Shown: positions 1-12,020, counted from the stretch's first letter. The stretch is DNA of 64,000 bases from Halobacteriovorax sp. JY17 (GCF_002753895.1 NZ_NJER01000002.1:1-64000); one strand, 5' to 3'. Notes: generated by a model from the letters alone, not told the origin. Program-made: numbers and translations.

Positions 1-1581
1 ATGAGCCAAGAGTTCCCTTTCGAGCACTTTCTAAAGTCCAACAGTAGCCACAACACAAGTGATGTTTTCAATGAAAACAAAAGCTTAAAAGAACTTAAGT
101 TCTTAAATGAAGGAATTCAAGAACAATCCACTCATCATAGTGAAGAAATTTTCTCTGCTGAAGAATTTCATACAATTGAAACTTCTTTTCTAGATACACT
201 AAAAAGTAGTCTAAACCCTCAAAAATACAATGCGTATTTCTCAGGAGTCTTCAAGCTCACAAATATCACAATGGATTCAATTGTCTTCAATGTAAGTAAT
301 CAACTTATAAAGACAATGATTGAAAAACATAGCTTAAACGAAGTTAAAGCGGCCATTAAAGAAGTTCTTGGAAAAGAATATGAAGTCATCATCAATATCG
401 TTAACCAAAATGATGACCAAACTCTAACAAATGAAACAATAAATAATGAAAAACCAAAATCAGCAGGAGAAGCTACTTTTACGCTAGATCTCTCCCCTAC
501 AACCAACGACAAACTTTCAAAAATTGAAAGCCAGTATATTCAGCACATGAGTGATCCCGGAATGAATATAGACCCAACGAAAACATTTGATAATTTTATC
601 GTTGGCCCATCTAATAACCTTGCTCATGCGACAGCTGTTGCTATTTCAAGAACACCAGGTGATCAAGGGAAATATCCTTCTCTTTATATACATTCTAATT
701 CAGGACTTGGAAAAACACACTTACTCTACGCTGTTGCAAACGGTATTAAAGATAATTTTCCTCAGTATGTTGTCTACTTAACAACCGCTAGAGACTTTAT
801 GAAAGAGTATATTGAATCTGTTAAAACTAAGACAGTAGATGCTTTTCAAGAAAAATTCACCAAGAAGATAGATGTCTTAATGATTGATGATATTCATGAA
901 TTAAAAGGAAAGAAAGGAACACAGGACGAGCTTTTCCACGTCTTCAATGGTCTTTATACCAATGGGAAGCAACTTATTTTTACTTCTGATAAATCTCCCG
1001 AAGAAATCGACGGTATTGAAGAAAGAATTAAGACTAGGCTTCAATGGGGACTTGTCATTGATATTCAAAAGCCTGATTTTGAAACAAGAATTGCGATACT
1101 AAAAAGAAAAGCCTATGAACTAGATCTCTATCTTCAAGATGATATTTTAACATTGATTGCAAACTCAATTAAAACAAACATAAGAGAACTTGAAGGATCT
1201 CTTGTAAAGCTCTGCGCTTATGCTGATGTAATGAATGTTGAAGTCGATACTGAAATGGTTAAAGACATTCTTGGATTAAGCTCAAGTGATGTAGAAAGAA
1301 AAATAACTTTAGATATAGTTGCAAAGGTAACATCACAACACTTCAAGATACCTGTTCCCGACCTCAAATCCAAAGCTAGAACTAAAGATATAGTTAATGC
1401 TAGATTTGTGGCAATGTATCTCTCAAGAAAAATTGTAAATGCAACACAAGAAGAAATTGGACGTTTCTACGGCGGAAGAGATCATAGCTCGGTCGTTCAC
1501 GCGGAGAGAACAATTAAAGAAAAAATGATCAATGATATCTCACTCTCGAGAGACTTAATCACAATTGAAAATACTCTTTAA
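1..1581 (+). CDS. dnaA: Chromosomal replication initiator protein DnaA
   Basis: DnaA is the AAA+ ATPase that binds DnaA boxes at oriC and melts the origin. The 526-residue product has the domain I-like start (FLDTLKSSLNPQKYNAYF, about residues 62-80), a linker, and the AAA+ core with Walker A (SGLGKTH, about 234-240) and Walker B (VLMIDDIHEL, about 292-301). It ends with the domain IV DnaA-box binding signature (GGRDHSSVVHAE, about 491-502). The N-terminus, with about 60 residues before domain I, is longer than in most DnaA proteins. The gene begins at base 1, so upstream signals are not visible. It is followed by a terminator and an origin-like intergenic region, the usual dnaA-oriC-dnaN order. 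Identification is certain; only the start codon could be disputed. Confidence 0.98.
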   Translation: MSQEFPFEHFLKSNSSHNTSDVFNENKSLKELKFLNEGIQEQSTHHSEEIFSAEEFHTIETSFLDTLKSSLNPQKYNAYFSGVFKLTNITMDSIVFNVSNQLIKTMIEKHSLNEVKAAIKEVLGKEYEVIINIVNQNDDQTLTNETINNEKPKSAGEATFTLDLSPTTNDKLSKIESQYIQHMSDPGMNIDPTKTFDNFIVGPSNNLAHATAVAISRTPGDQGKYPSLYIHSNSGLGKTHLLYAVANGIKDNFPQYVVYLTTARDFMKEYIESVKTKTVDAFQEKFTKKIDVLMIDDIHELKGKKGTQDELFHVFNGLYTNGKQLIFTSDKSPEEIDGIEERIKTRLQWGLVIDIQKPDFETRIAILKRKAYELDLYLQDDILTLIANSIKTNIRELEGSLVKLCAYADVMNVEVDTEMVKDILGLSSSDVERKITLDIVAKVTSQHFKIPVPDLKSKARTKDIVNARFVAMYLSRKIVNATQEEIGRFYGGRDHSSVVHAERTIKEKMINDISLSRDLITIENTL

Positions 1582-1605
1582 CATTTACTAAAATTTATCA
1601 AATAC

Positions 1606-1632
1606 AAGGGCCTTCATATGAAGGCCTTTTTA
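1606..1632 (+). terminator. Rho-independent terminator after dnaA
   Basis: A perfect 16-base palindrome (GCCTTCATATGAAGGC, 1610-1625), extended by one G-C pair and flanking A/T pairs, is followed by a run of five T. It lies 25 bases after the dnaA stop codon and should end the dnaA transcript before the origin. Confidence 0.8.
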
Positions 1633-2287
1633 TTAATTATTAACTTATCAACAAATGAGTAGTCATTTATCCACGTTAATTTATGAATAAATGAATAATC
1701 AAAAAAAGTTATCAACACAGACATTATGAATAACTAGTAGAACTATTAACAATTCACGGCCAATAAATTTTATAAACAACTTACTAACAAAGATTGTGAA
1801 TAAAAAATAATAATAAAAACAAATAGTTAATAGTAATTTGAAGGCTTATTAACAGTAGTGGAAAAAGACTATCAACAGATTGATTCATGTTAATAAAAAA
1901 ATTATCAACAAGTGAGTAAATTGTGAGTAAAGGGAGTAGATTTTCAGGAAATAACAAGTAGCATAAATCATAATGCGAAGTATTGTGAATAAGAGTGTGA
2001 ATTGTTCTGTATAAGATTTTTTTTTTATGAGTAAAAAAATAATATACGAAACAGAATTTTCATATCCCCAAAGTTTTCCATATTAACTCATAATAACGAG
2101 GGCCACTAAACGCCCATTAATACTCAAAAAACTGAACTTATAAACTTATCCACACTGTATATATAATATATATAAATTAAATATAAATATATAAAGGAAA
2201 GAGAATCTAAAAGAATTCAAAAAAGTACATTGATTTAGTAATCTGATAAGGCTAAAAATTAGATTAAGAAATTACAGGAAAATAAAA
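1633..2287. other. oriC: Replication origin region (oriC)
   Basis: This 655-base AT-rich gap between dnaA and dnaN has no credible ORF. It carries a cluster of DnaA-box-like 9-mers. Forward: TTATCAACA at 1645-1653, 1709-1717 and 1902-1910, TTATCCACG at 1667-1675, CTATCAACA at 1869-1877, and a perfect TTATCCACA at 2146-2154. Reverse: TGTGAATAA (TTATTCACA) at 1795-1803 and 1984-1992. The perfect box sits directly beside a run of almost pure A/T (about 2157-2195), the best candidate for the unwinding element. Box clustering, AT-rich tract and the dnaA/dnaN context together support oriC. Exact box usage is inferred. Confidence 0.88.
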
Positions 2288-3403
2288 ATGAAAATCAAAC
2301 TTCACACAGAAGATTTAAAATCAGCATTAAACAAAGTTTTATCGGTCGTAGACAAGAGAAACTCTAGACCAATTCTAACTTACACTTTGATTGAAACAGC
2401 AAACGGTCAATTAAATATATCAGCAACAGATTTAGAAGTTTCGTCAAAAGTAGTTATCAACGCTCAAGTGGATAACCCAGGTAAATTTTGTGTAAATGCT
2501 AAGAATATATTTGATATTTTGAAAGAACTACCAGGAACAGAAATAGAACTTTCCCTAGACGATCAATCAAATACTTTAAAATTAAATTGTGGAGATATTC
2601 ACTATTCGCTTTTAATCTACAAAGCTGATGACTTTCCACAGCTAGTGTTTAACCAAGAAGTGAATAAATTCAAACTTTCTAGTGAACAACTTGCAAATAT
2701 AATTAACAAAACTTCGTACGCAGTTTTAAACGATGAAACAAGACTTTACTTAAACGGAATCTACTTACAAGAAATTGATTCTAAACTTAGAGCTGTTGCT
2801 ACTGATGGTCACAGACTTTCATTACTTGAAACAGATCTCTCTGAAAGCAACAATGAGACTTTAATTAATGGAATTATTATTCCAAGAAAAGGTATTTTTG
2901 AAATTAAGAAAATTTCGGAAACATACCCAGATACCCAAATAGAACTATCAGTTGACGATACATTTCTCTACATAAACGCAAAAAATGAATACTTTTTGTC
3001 TGTTAGATTAATTGCAAGAGAATACCCAAAGTATCAAGCAGTAATTCCAAATAAGACAACTTACACAATGACTACAGATAGAAATTCTTTCTTTGATGCA
3101 ATTAGAAGAATTAAAATTATGTCTAACGAGAAATCAAATGGTGTAAGACTTAAGCTTGCTGATCAGACGATGACTCTAACAGCTAATCACCCTTCTTTAG
3201 GTGATGCTATGGAGACAATGCCAGTAGATTACAACGGTAAGGAAATGGAAATTGGCTTCAATGCAAAGTACCTAATTGATACTTTACATTCATTTGATGA
3301 AGGAGAAATTTCTCTTGAGTTAAATAATGAATTAAGTCCTATAATTATTAAATCAAATTCACTTCCTAATTATTTAGGAATAATTATGCCTCTGAAACTT
3401 TAA
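2288..3403 (+). CDS. dnaN: DNA polymerase III beta subunit (sliding clamp)
   Basis: DnaN forms the ring-shaped homodimer that tethers polymerase III to DNA. At 371 residues the length is typical of beta clamps. It starts MKIKLHTEDLKSALNKVL and ends MPLKL, the usual form of the C-terminal MPMRL-type motif; TDGHRLSLLE around residues 173-182 is the family signature. An AGGA ribosome site (about 2275-2278) precedes the ATG. The stop codon overlaps the recF start by one base (TAATG), so the two are probably translationally coupled. The promoter must lie within the origin region upstream. Confidence 0.97.
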   Translation: MKIKLHTEDLKSALNKVLSVVDKRNSRPILTYTLIETANGQLNISATDLEVSSKVVINAQVDNPGKFCVNAKNIFDILKELPGTEIELSLDDQSNTLKLNCGDIHYSLLIYKADDFPQLVFNQEVNKFKLSSEQLANIINKTSYAVLNDETRLYLNGIYLQEIDSKLRAVATDGHRLSLLETDLSESNNETLINGIIIPRKGIFEIKKISETYPDTQIELSVDDTFLYINAKNEYFLSVRLIAREYPKYQAVIPNKTTYTMTTDRNSFFDAIRRIKIMSNEKSNGVRLKLADQTMTLTANHPSLGDAMETMPVDYNGKEMEIGFNAKYLIDTLHSFDEGEISLELNNELSPIIIKSNSLPNYLGIIMPLKL

Positions 3404-4515
3404 TGCAAAGTTTTAAAATTTCTAAGCTGCAAGTGACAAACTTTAGAAACTTGCAGCCAGACATAATAGAATTCAATAGTGGTATTAATTGTATTCTAGG
3501 TGAAAATGGAAATGGCAAAACAAATATCTTAGAAGCCCTTCACGTTTTAACAACCAGAAAATCATTTCGTAAAAATACAGGTTTTCCACAATTCCTAGGT
3601 ATTGATTGTGAAAAACCTGAAATAATATTTTCATCTGTTTTCTTAGATGATCAAGAAAATAGAATTAGTATTTCTGGAAAGATGGATTCAACAGCAACGC
3701 ACTGGTTTGTTGATGGGCATCCAATGAAAAGAAAAATTGATCTTAAATTAGTGTTTATAAATCCTTTTGATTCTTATTCCTTTCATAACACGTCAAGTTT
3801 TAGAAGACAGTGGATGGACCAGCATATTTCTCAATTAGATGGGAATTATAAGAAATGTCTTTCGAGATATAACTCATCATTAAGATTTAGAAATTCTCTA
3901 CTAAACAAGAAGCCTGCAATGTTTAGAGAGCAAATTAAGGCCATCGATATTGAACTTGCTCGGTATAGCGCTATACTCACAAATATACGGCTAAAGTTCT
4001 TATTAGATATCGAAGATTTTTGTACTCAAACTTTTAAAGAAATTTTCAGTGAAGAACATCTATTAAAAATTTCGCTCGATTCAAGAGTAATTGGTTTAAC
4101 CGAAGAAGATATTTTTAACATGTTGCAAGAGAGACTTCCTAAAGACGAAATTGTTGGACACACAACTTACTGTGTTCACAAGGATGACTATGTGCTTCTT
4201 TTTGATGGTTTAAATTCTTTTGAATATTGCTCTCTAGGGCAACAAAAAATGAGCTATTTGAGCCTCTTATTTGCCTATATCAAGCTGTTTAGGTATAACT
4301 TTAACTCCTTTCCCATGGTCTTAATTGATGACGTCTCAGGCGAGCTAGATAGAAACCGATGGCAGAAGTTAATTGAGTTCTTAGAAAGGAGTTCGTTTCA
4401 AGTTTTAATAACAACAGCAAACGAAAAATTTAAAGAAGAATTAGAAACCATTCATGGTGCTAATAAAATTTATGTCCAAGCAGGTTCAATCGCGAACATG
4501 CCTAATTTAAGATGA
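3403..4515 (+). CDS. recF: DNA replication and repair protein RecF
   Basis: RecF is an SMC-like ATPase that helps load RecA at single-strand gaps. The 370-residue protein has an N-terminal Walker A (GENGNGKTN, about 33-41), an ABC-type signature region (SLGQQKMSYLSL, about 277-288) and Walker B (VLIDDVSGELD, about 305-315). Its ATG overlaps the dnaN stop codon by one base. It sits in the classic dnaN-recF-gyrB order, 32 bases before gyrB. Length and motifs match the family. Confidence 0.95.
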   Translation: MQSFKISKLQVTNFRNLQPDIIEFNSGINCILGENGNGKTNILEALHVLTTRKSFRKNTGFPQFLGIDCEKPEIIFSSVFLDDQENRISISGKMDSTATHWFVDGHPMKRKIDLKLVFINPFDSYSFHNTSSFRRQWMDQHISQLDGNYKKCLSRYNSSLRFRNSLLNKKPAMFREQIKAIDIELARYSAILTNIRLKFLLDIEDFCTQTFKEIFSEEHLLKISLDSRVIGLTEEDIFNMLQERLPKDEIVGHTTYCVHKDDYVLLFDGLNSFEYCSLGQQKMSYLSLLFAYIKLFRYNFNSFPMVLIDDVSGELDRNRWQKLIEFLERSSFQVLITTANEKFKEELETIHGANKIYVQAGSIANMPNLR

Positions 4516-4520
4516 ATTAG

Positions 4521-7001
<2,481 letters not shown>

Positions 7002-7010
7002 GGAATTAGT

Positions 7011-9509
7011 ATGTCAGATGAAAATAATACACCTGGAAATGGTGACGGAATAAATCACGGTAATATTGCTCCAATTGCCATCCAAGATGAGATGAAGAGC
7101 TGTTACCTTGATTACGCAATGTCTGTAATTATTGGGCGAGCTCTACCAGACGTTAGAGATGGTTTGAAGCCTGTTCATAGAAGAGCTTTATACGCGATGT
7201 ATGCTCTTAATAATTATCATAATAAGCCATATATGAAGTCTGCCCGTGTGGTTGGTGACGTTATTGGTAAATATCACCCACATGGTGATTCTGCTGTTTA
7301 TAATACGATTGTACGTATGGCCCAAGATTTTTCAATGAGATACGTTCTTGTTGATGGTCAGGGGAACTTTGGTTCTGTTGATGGTGATGCAGCTGCGGCC
7401 ATGAGATATACAGAAATTAGAATGAAGAAACTTTCAGAAGAAATGCTGAGAGATTTAGACAAGGACACTGTAGACTGGCAACCAAACTACGATGATTCTT
7501 TAAAAGAGCCAAAAGTTCTACCAACGAAAGTCCCTACCCTTTTAGTGAATGGTTCTTCAGGTATTGCTGTTGGTATGGCCACAAATATTCCTCCACATAA
7601 TTTAACAGAAGTAATGGGTGCTCTTTCTGAATTAATTGATAATAGAGAAATGACTATTAATGAATTGATGGCCCATATTCCAGGTCCAGACTTTCCAACT
7701 TACGGTTCGATTCACGGAACTGAGGGAATAAAGTCTGCATATCATACTGGCCGTGGGATTATTCAAATTAGAGCGAAAGTAGATATTGAAGTTCATGGTA
7801 AACAAGAAAGAGAACGAATTGTTATTACTGAACTTCCGTACCAAGTTAATAAAGCAAAATTAATAGAGAAAATTGCTGACCTTGTTAACAATAAAGATAT
7901 CGAAGGTATTTCTGATATTAGAGATGAGTCTTCAAGAGAAGGTATTAGAGTTGTTATTGATTTAAAGAAGGGAGAAATTTCTTCTGTGATCGTTAATAGA
8001 TTATTTAAAGCAACTCAACTTCAAGTTTCATTTGGTATTATATTCTTATCAATTTCTAACGGTAGTCCAAAAGTGATGAACCTAAAAGAAATGCTAGAGT
8101 GTTTTATTGATCATAGAAGAGAAGTTGTCATTAGAAGAACTGTTTATGAGTTAAAGAAAGCAAAAGAAAAAGCTCATATTTTAGAAGGTCTAAAAGTTGC
8201 TGTTGAAAATATTGATGAAGTTGTAGAAATTGTTAAAAAATCTGAAGGTCCTGCGGATGCTAAGGCAAAACTTATTTCAAGATTTTCTTTAAGTGATATT
8301 CAATCACAAGCAATCCTCGATATGAGACTGCAGAGATTAACAGGTCTTGAAAGAGATAAGATTGTTGCAGATTACGAAGCAATTATGAAAGAAATTGCTA
8401 GATTAGAAGAAATTCTAGGTTCAGAAGATCTGATTAAAGGAATCATTAAGGGCGAATTCGAAGACATCGTTGAAAACTACGGTGATGAAAGAAGAACTTC
8501 AATTGTTGCAAAAGCTGATGAAATTCAAATTGAAGACCTAGTAAAGAATGAAGATGTTCTAGTAACAATCACTCATAAAGGTTATTTAAAGAGAATGACA
8601 ATGGACACTTACCGTACTCAAAAAAGAGGAGGTAAAGGTGTTAAAGGTGCTAATAATACTGATGAGGATTTCTACACAGATATCTTTACAGCAAATACGC
8701 ACTCTACAATTCTATTCTTCACAAATAGAGGCTCTGTATTCTCTAAGAAAGTTTATAATATTCCAGAAGGTACAAGAACGGCTAAAGGTAGAAATATCGC
8801 TAACCTTATTCCAGTTCCTCCAGGTGATAAAATTAAAGAGATTATGTGTATTCCGCCAGAAGAAGAAAGAGAAGGTAAATTCCTAATGTTCGCAACGGAA
8901 AAAGGTCTTGTAAAAAAATCTGCTCTTACTGATTACAATAATATTAAGCAATCAGGTCTTAGAGCTATTAAAGTTCAAGATGGAGATTCTGTTTGTAGCG
9001 TAAGAGTAAGTGATGGATCTAAAGATGTTTTACTTTGTTCTACTTCTGGAAAAATTATTAGATTTGACGAAAGTGATGCCAGACCAATGGGTAGAGTTTC
9101 TCAAGGTGTTAAGGGAATCAATATCGATGATAATGAAAGAATCATTGGTATGGAGCTCATTGACGATAGCGTAGAAATTTTATCTATCACTGAAAATGGT
9201 TACGGTAAGAGAACGGCAGCTAGCCAGTATCGTAAACAAACTCGTGGTGGAAAAGGTATCTTGGCCATGAGACTTACAGAGAAAAATGGTGAGATTAAGC
9301 AAATTAAACCTGTAACAGATAAAGATGATCTAATGGTTATCACTGATAAAGGACAGGTTGTTAGAACTAAAATTTCTGGAATTTCACTTATGGGTCGAGC
9401 TACTCAAGGTGTAAGAATCATCAAACTTAAAGAGGGAGAAGCAGTTGTTTCAGTAGAAAAAATTGTAGAACCTGATGATGATATCGATGATACAAACTCA
9501 GAAGATTAA
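7011..9509 (+). CDS. gyrA: DNA gyrase subunit A
   Basis: GyrA is the DNA-cleaving subunit of gyrase. The 832-residue protein contains the breakage-reunion core ([17 protein letters not shown], about 35-51), the active-site Tyr in [11 protein letters not shown] (about residue 133), and a C-terminal beta-pinwheel with a GyrA box (KRGGKGVKG, about 538-546), which marks it as gyrase rather than topoisomerase IV. In the quinolone-resistance-determining region the sequence reads HGDSAVYNT: Ser94 (E. coli Ser83) is kept, but the E. coli Asp87 position is Asn98 (codon 7302-7304). An AAGGA site precedes the ATG. The 3' end overlaps the next gene's start region. Confidence 0.97.
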   Translation: MSDENNTPGNGDGINHGNIAPIAIQDEMKSCYLDYAMSVIIGRALPDVRDGLKPVHRRALYAMYALNNYHNKPYMKSARVVGDVIGKYHPHGDSAVYNTIVRMAQDFSMRYVLVDGQGNFGSVDGDAAAAMRYTEIRMKKLSEEMLRDLDKDTVDWQPNYDDSLKEPKVLPTKVPTLLVNGSSGIAVGMATNIPPHNLTEVMGALSELIDNREMTINELMAHIPGPDFPTYGSIHGTEGIKSAYHTGRGIIQIRAKVDIEVHGKQERERIVITELPYQVNKAKLIEKIADLVNNKDIEGISDIRDESSREGIRVVIDLKKGEISSVIVNRLFKATQLQVSFGIIFLSISNGSPKVMNLKEMLECFIDHRREVVIRRTVYELKKAKEKAHILEGLKVAVENIDEVVEIVKKSEGPADAKAKLISRFSLSDIQSQAILDMRLQRLTGLERDKIVADYEAIMKEIARLEEILGSEDLIKGIIKGEFEDIVENYGDERRTSIVAKADEIQIEDLVKNEDVLVTITHKGYLKRMTMDTYRTQKRGGKGVKGANNTDEDFYTDIFTANTHSTILFFTNRGSVFSKKVYNIPEGTRTAKGRNIANLIPVPPGDKIKEIMCIPPEEEREGKFLMFATEKGLVKKSALTDYNNIKQSGLRAIKVQDGDSVCSVRVSDGSKDVLLCSTSGKIIRFDESDARPMGRVSQGVKGINIDDNERIIGMELIDDSVEILSITENGYGKRTAASQYRKQTRGGKGILAMRLTEKNGEIKQIKPVTDKDDLMVITDKGQVVRTKISGISLMGRATQGVRIIKLKEGEAVVSVEKIVEPDDDIDDTNSED

Positions 9510-10287
9510 AATATTGGCGCTGATTCTGATCAGCGCCTTTTTTCTTTCTTGCGATTTTACTCCGCGGCTCCATAAGAAAATTTTAGGGGCTCAAGAATAT
9601 ATTCGTCTTCAGCAATATAGAAAAGCTATTTCCCAGTATGAATTAATTTTAAAAGATAATCCTCCTAATGATATTAAAGTAAAAATTTATTATCAACTTG
9701 GAGAACTCTATTCTATTAATCTTGGTGAAAATAGAAAGGCCATTAATTATTATAGAGAAATTAAGAATTTTACTGATTCACCGATTTGGTTAGTAAAGTC
9801 GGAAGAAAGAATTGGAGAAATTTCTTTTACCTATCTTAAAGACTATAAGTTGAGTGAGAAGAGTTATAAACTTCTTGTAGACTTTACTCCAAGGCTTGAG
9901 AGATTTGATTTCTATCAATTTAGATTGGCACAAAACTTTCTACGAGCAAATGAATATGAGCAAGCTTATGGTGAGTTTTTAAAAATTCAAGTAAGTACAA
10001 ACCATAAGTTCTACGTAGAATCTTTTTATCAGATGGGGCTTTTAAATTTTCAAAAAAAGAACTGGAAAGAAGCTGTTGAAGATTGGAAAGAGTACTTAAA
10101 AAGAGAAACTAGAAAAGAGAATCTTGTTCAAACTAAGTTTTTAATGGCCAATGCTTATGAAACAATGGAAGAGCTCAAGAAGGCCTACAACCTCTATTAT
10201 TCAATTCTGGGAGAATACCCAAATACAGAAGTTTTACAAAATAGATTAAATTCAATTTTTCACCGCCGTGTTTCAAGGAAACGTTAG
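9487..10287 (+). CDS. TPR-repeat lipoprotein
   Basis: This is a predicted outer- or inner-membrane lipoprotein of about 266 residues. A short positively charged start (MIQTQKIK) is followed by a hydrophobic stretch ending in FFLSC, a lipobox-like site. Several helical TPR-like repeats follow (for example [18 protein letters not shown] and AYGEFLKIQ), a layout resembling BamD/YfgC-type scaffold lipoproteins, but no family could be assigned. In-frame starts at 9475, 9478 and 9487 all lie inside the 3' end of gyrA. I prefer 9487 because it gives the shortest standard signal peptide. No Shine-Dalgarno site is visible, so translation probably depends on ribosomes finishing gyrA. The signal-peptide codons coincide with the gyrA terminator hairpin. 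Confidence 0.78.
   Translation: MIQTQKIKILALILISAFFLSCDFTPRLHKKILGAQEYIRLQQYRKAISQYELILKDNPPNDIKVKIYYQLGELYSINLGENRKAINYYREIKNFTDSPIWLVKSEERIGEISFTYLKDYKLSEKSYKLLVDFTPRLERFDFYQFRLAQNFLRANEYEQAYGEFLKIQVSTNHKFYVESFYQMGLLNFQKKNWKEAVEDWKEYLKRETRKENLVQTKFLMANAYETMEELKKAYNLYYSILGEYPNTEVLQNRLNSIFHRRVSRKR
9516..9543 (+). terminator. Rho-independent terminator after gyrA, inside the next gene
   Basis: A perfect 9-bp stem (GGCGCTGAT at 9516-9524, ATCAGCGCC at 9529-9537) with a TCTG loop is followed by six T. It starts 7 bases after the gyrA stop. The same bases encode the hydrophobic core of the downstream lipoprotein signal peptide (ALILISA, then FFLS from the T-tract). It probably acts as an attenuating terminator between gyrase and the downstream gene. 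Confidence 0.8.
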
Positions 10288-10490
10288 TGCTAGATAAGAA
10301 ATGGGTTCAAGTCACTGGCCTTGCCTTGAGTTTTCCCTCAACAATTTTAGTTTCTGCTTGGGCGATGAAAATTTTAGTAGAAAAAGATTACCTTAGCAAA
10401 ACTGCAGGGGTGTTGATTTTTCTGGCCATCATCTTCAATACAATATACTTGATGGTCTACTATGCTTTTAAAAACAAAAATAAATCTTAA
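10287..10490 (+). CDS. AtpZ/AtpI-like small membrane protein
   Basis: A 67-residue protein with two predicted membrane helices (about 8-29 and 37-59), the size and layout of AtpZ-type proteins that precede atpB in many bacteria and are linked to ATP synthase assembly or Mg/Ca transport. It starts with GTG that overlaps the preceding TAG stop (TAGTG), so it is translationally coupled to the TPR lipoprotein. The family call rests on size, topology and position before atpB; sequence similarity alone would not be decisive. Confidence 0.7.
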   Translation: MLDKKWVQVTGLALSFPSTILVSAWAMKILVEKDYLSKTAGVLIFLAIIFNTIYLMVYYAFKNKNKS

Positions 10491-10836
10491 AAAATTCTTC
10501 CTGCTCTCAATATCAACAACGATATTATTTCTCCTCTTTTCAAGAGGATGGAATGACATAATAGGAATTTTAATTGTTTATGTCGCCACAGTGCTGCATC
10601 TTGGCATGCTTGCAGAAGCTGTATTTGAACTCGTTAAAAGCCAAGTTTCTGAAGGGCATATCCATAATGTGAAAGATAAGATCATGTATTTATTCGCAGG
10701 AAAATTACTGATTCTAATTTTAAGCCTAGTAATTAGTCGACAGATTATGGGAAATAGGATAATTATACCTGTGATAAATTACGTAATTCAGATATTTATA
10801 TTAACTTTTAGTATTAGATCTAAAGGTCGAGAGTAA
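10462..10836 (+). CDS. AtpI-like four-helix membrane protein
   Basis: A 124-residue protein with four hydrophobic segments (about 12-26, 32-58, 72-90 and 97-116). It lies between the AtpZ-like gene and atpB, where atpI is found in many ATP synthase operons, so an AtpI-type assembly role is inferred from topology and position. Its ATG lies 29 bases inside the upstream gene in another frame and no clear ribosome site is visible, so translational coupling is likely. It ends 2 bases before atpB. Confidence 0.65.
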   Translation: MLLKTKINLKKFFLLSISTTILFLLFSRGWNDIIGILIVYVATVLHLGMLAEAVFELVKSQVSEGHIHNVKDKIMYLFAGKLLILILSLVISRQIMGNRIIIPVINYVIQIFILTFSIRSKGRE

Positions 10837-10838
10837 AC

Positions 10839-11630
10839 ATGAGAAATTTTTTAGCGCTTTTAACACTACTTACTTCTTCAAATGTACTTGCTGCAGGTGG
10901 ATTCACTTGGATTGGTGCTGCTCAAGAAGCACTTCATACTCACTACCCATCGCATGTAATCACGTTCGTTTTGATCGGAATACTGCTAGCTGTGGTAGGT
11001 GTGATTTATAGAATGAAGGTTTCAACTGTTACTAATCCTGTAATTCCAGATAAAGGTTTTACTTTTAGAAATATCGTAGAAGCTTACGGAAAATTTATCT
11101 ATACGCAATGTAATGCTGTCCTAGGTGAAAAAGATGCTCCAGTTTATTTTAAATTTGTTGCAACTACTTTCATTTTGATTTTTGCTTCAAACCTTATTGG
11201 ACTAATTCCTGGATTCTTACCACCTACTGAATACTTGTCTACAACTCTAGCTTTGGGATGTTTTTCATTTATTTACTTCAATGCTAAAGGTTGTAAAGAA
11301 TTAGGAACAATAAACTATTTAAAGCATTTTGCTGGACCTCTTTGGTATATGGCAGTGCTAATTTTTCCAATTGAAATTTTATCAACTTGTATTCGTCCAG
11401 TTTCATTAGCACTTCGTCTAAATGGTAACATGATGGGTGATCACAAGGTTTTAACAACGTTCTTAAATCTAGAAGTTATGGGATTTAATATTGCTTGGTT
11501 ATTTGGAGCAGTACCTTTCTACTTACTTGGTTTACTAGTTTGTTTTATCCAAGCATATGTTTTTACAATGTTATCAATGGTTTATATTAGTTTAGCGACT
11601 GCACATCACGATCATGCTGAGCACCACTAA
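10839..11630 (+). CDS. atpB: ATP synthase Fo subunit a
   Basis: Subunit a forms the ion half-channels against the c-ring. The 263-residue multi-helix protein has the essential arginine in the conserved segment SLALRLNGNMMGDH (about residues 188-201) and ends with a His-rich tail (HHDHAEHH). The start MRNFLALLTLL with a following VLAAGG looks like a cleavable signal peptide. Only atpB and atpE of the Fo/F1 genes are here; the b, delta and F1 genes must lie elsewhere, as in other bacteria with split ATP synthase operons. Confidence 0.94.
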   Translation: MRNFLALLTLLTSSNVLAAGGFTWIGAAQEALHTHYPSHVITFVLIGILLAVVGVIYRMKVSTVTNPVIPDKGFTFRNIVEAYGKFIYTQCNAVLGEKDAPVYFKFVATTFILIFASNLIGLIPGFLPPTEYLSTTLALGCFSFIYFNAKGCKELGTINYLKHFAGPLWYMAVLIFPIEILSTCIRPVSLALRLNGNMMGDHKVLTTFLNLEVMGFNIAWLFGAVPFYLLGLLVCFIQAYVFTMLSMVYISLATAHHDHAEHH

Positions 11631-11655
11631 GAGAATATAAACTAATAATTTTTTC

Positions 11656-11680
11656 CTCGGTAGAGAGATGCCGAGATTTT
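11656..11680 (+). promoter_or_regulatory. Hairpin in the atpB-atpE gap
   Basis: CTCGGTA (11656-11662) can pair with TGCCGAG (11669-11675), giving seven pairs (one G-U) around a GAGAGA loop, followed by five T. The GGAG ribosome site of atpE begins just after it. This could be a partial terminator, an RNA processing or stability element that raises atpE expression over atpB, or a translation control element. It is seen directly; its role is inferred. Confidence 0.5.
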
Positions 11681-11691
11681 TGGAGTTCAAA

Positions 11692-11991
11692 ATGAGAAAT
11701 ATCGTTTTAGGTTTCGCAGTAGCAGTACCACTTTTATTCACTTGGAAAGCATTTGGTGCAGAAGGTGGAATGGATACTCAATCTGTTAAGTACTTAGCTT
11801 ACTTCTTCGCAATGGCAATCGCTGCTTTTGGTGGAACAGCTGCTCAATCAAATGCTGCTTCTGTAGCTCTAGAAGGTATCGCAAGAAACCCATCTGCTGC
11901 TGACAAGATTCAAACACCAATGATTCTTGCTCTTGCTCTTATGGAATCACTTGTTATCTTTACTCTTATCTCAGTTTTCCTAGTAGGGTAA
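11692..11991 (+). CDS. atpE: ATP synthase Fo subunit c
   Basis: Subunit c forms the rotating ring of Fo. The start is taken at 11692, preceded by TGGAG at a good distance, giving 99 residues; an in-frame ATG at 11668 lies inside the hairpin and has no ribosome site. The first about 23 residues resemble a signal peptide (ending AFGAEGG). The mature part is the two-helix hairpin with the polar loop EGIARNPSA and the ion-binding carboxylate Glu85 in ALALMESLV. Gln52 in helix 1 and Ser86 next to Glu85 align with the Gln and Ser that bind Na+ in the Ilyobacter/Propionigenium c-rings. Confidence 0.95.
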   Translation: MRNIVLGFAVAVPLLFTWKAFGAEGGMDTQSVKYLAYFFAMAIAAFGGTAAQSNAASVALEGIARNPSAADKIQTPMILALALMESLVIFTLISVFLVG

Positions 11992-12020
11992 TTAAGATAG
12001 TTTAAAACAAGATCTTAATG

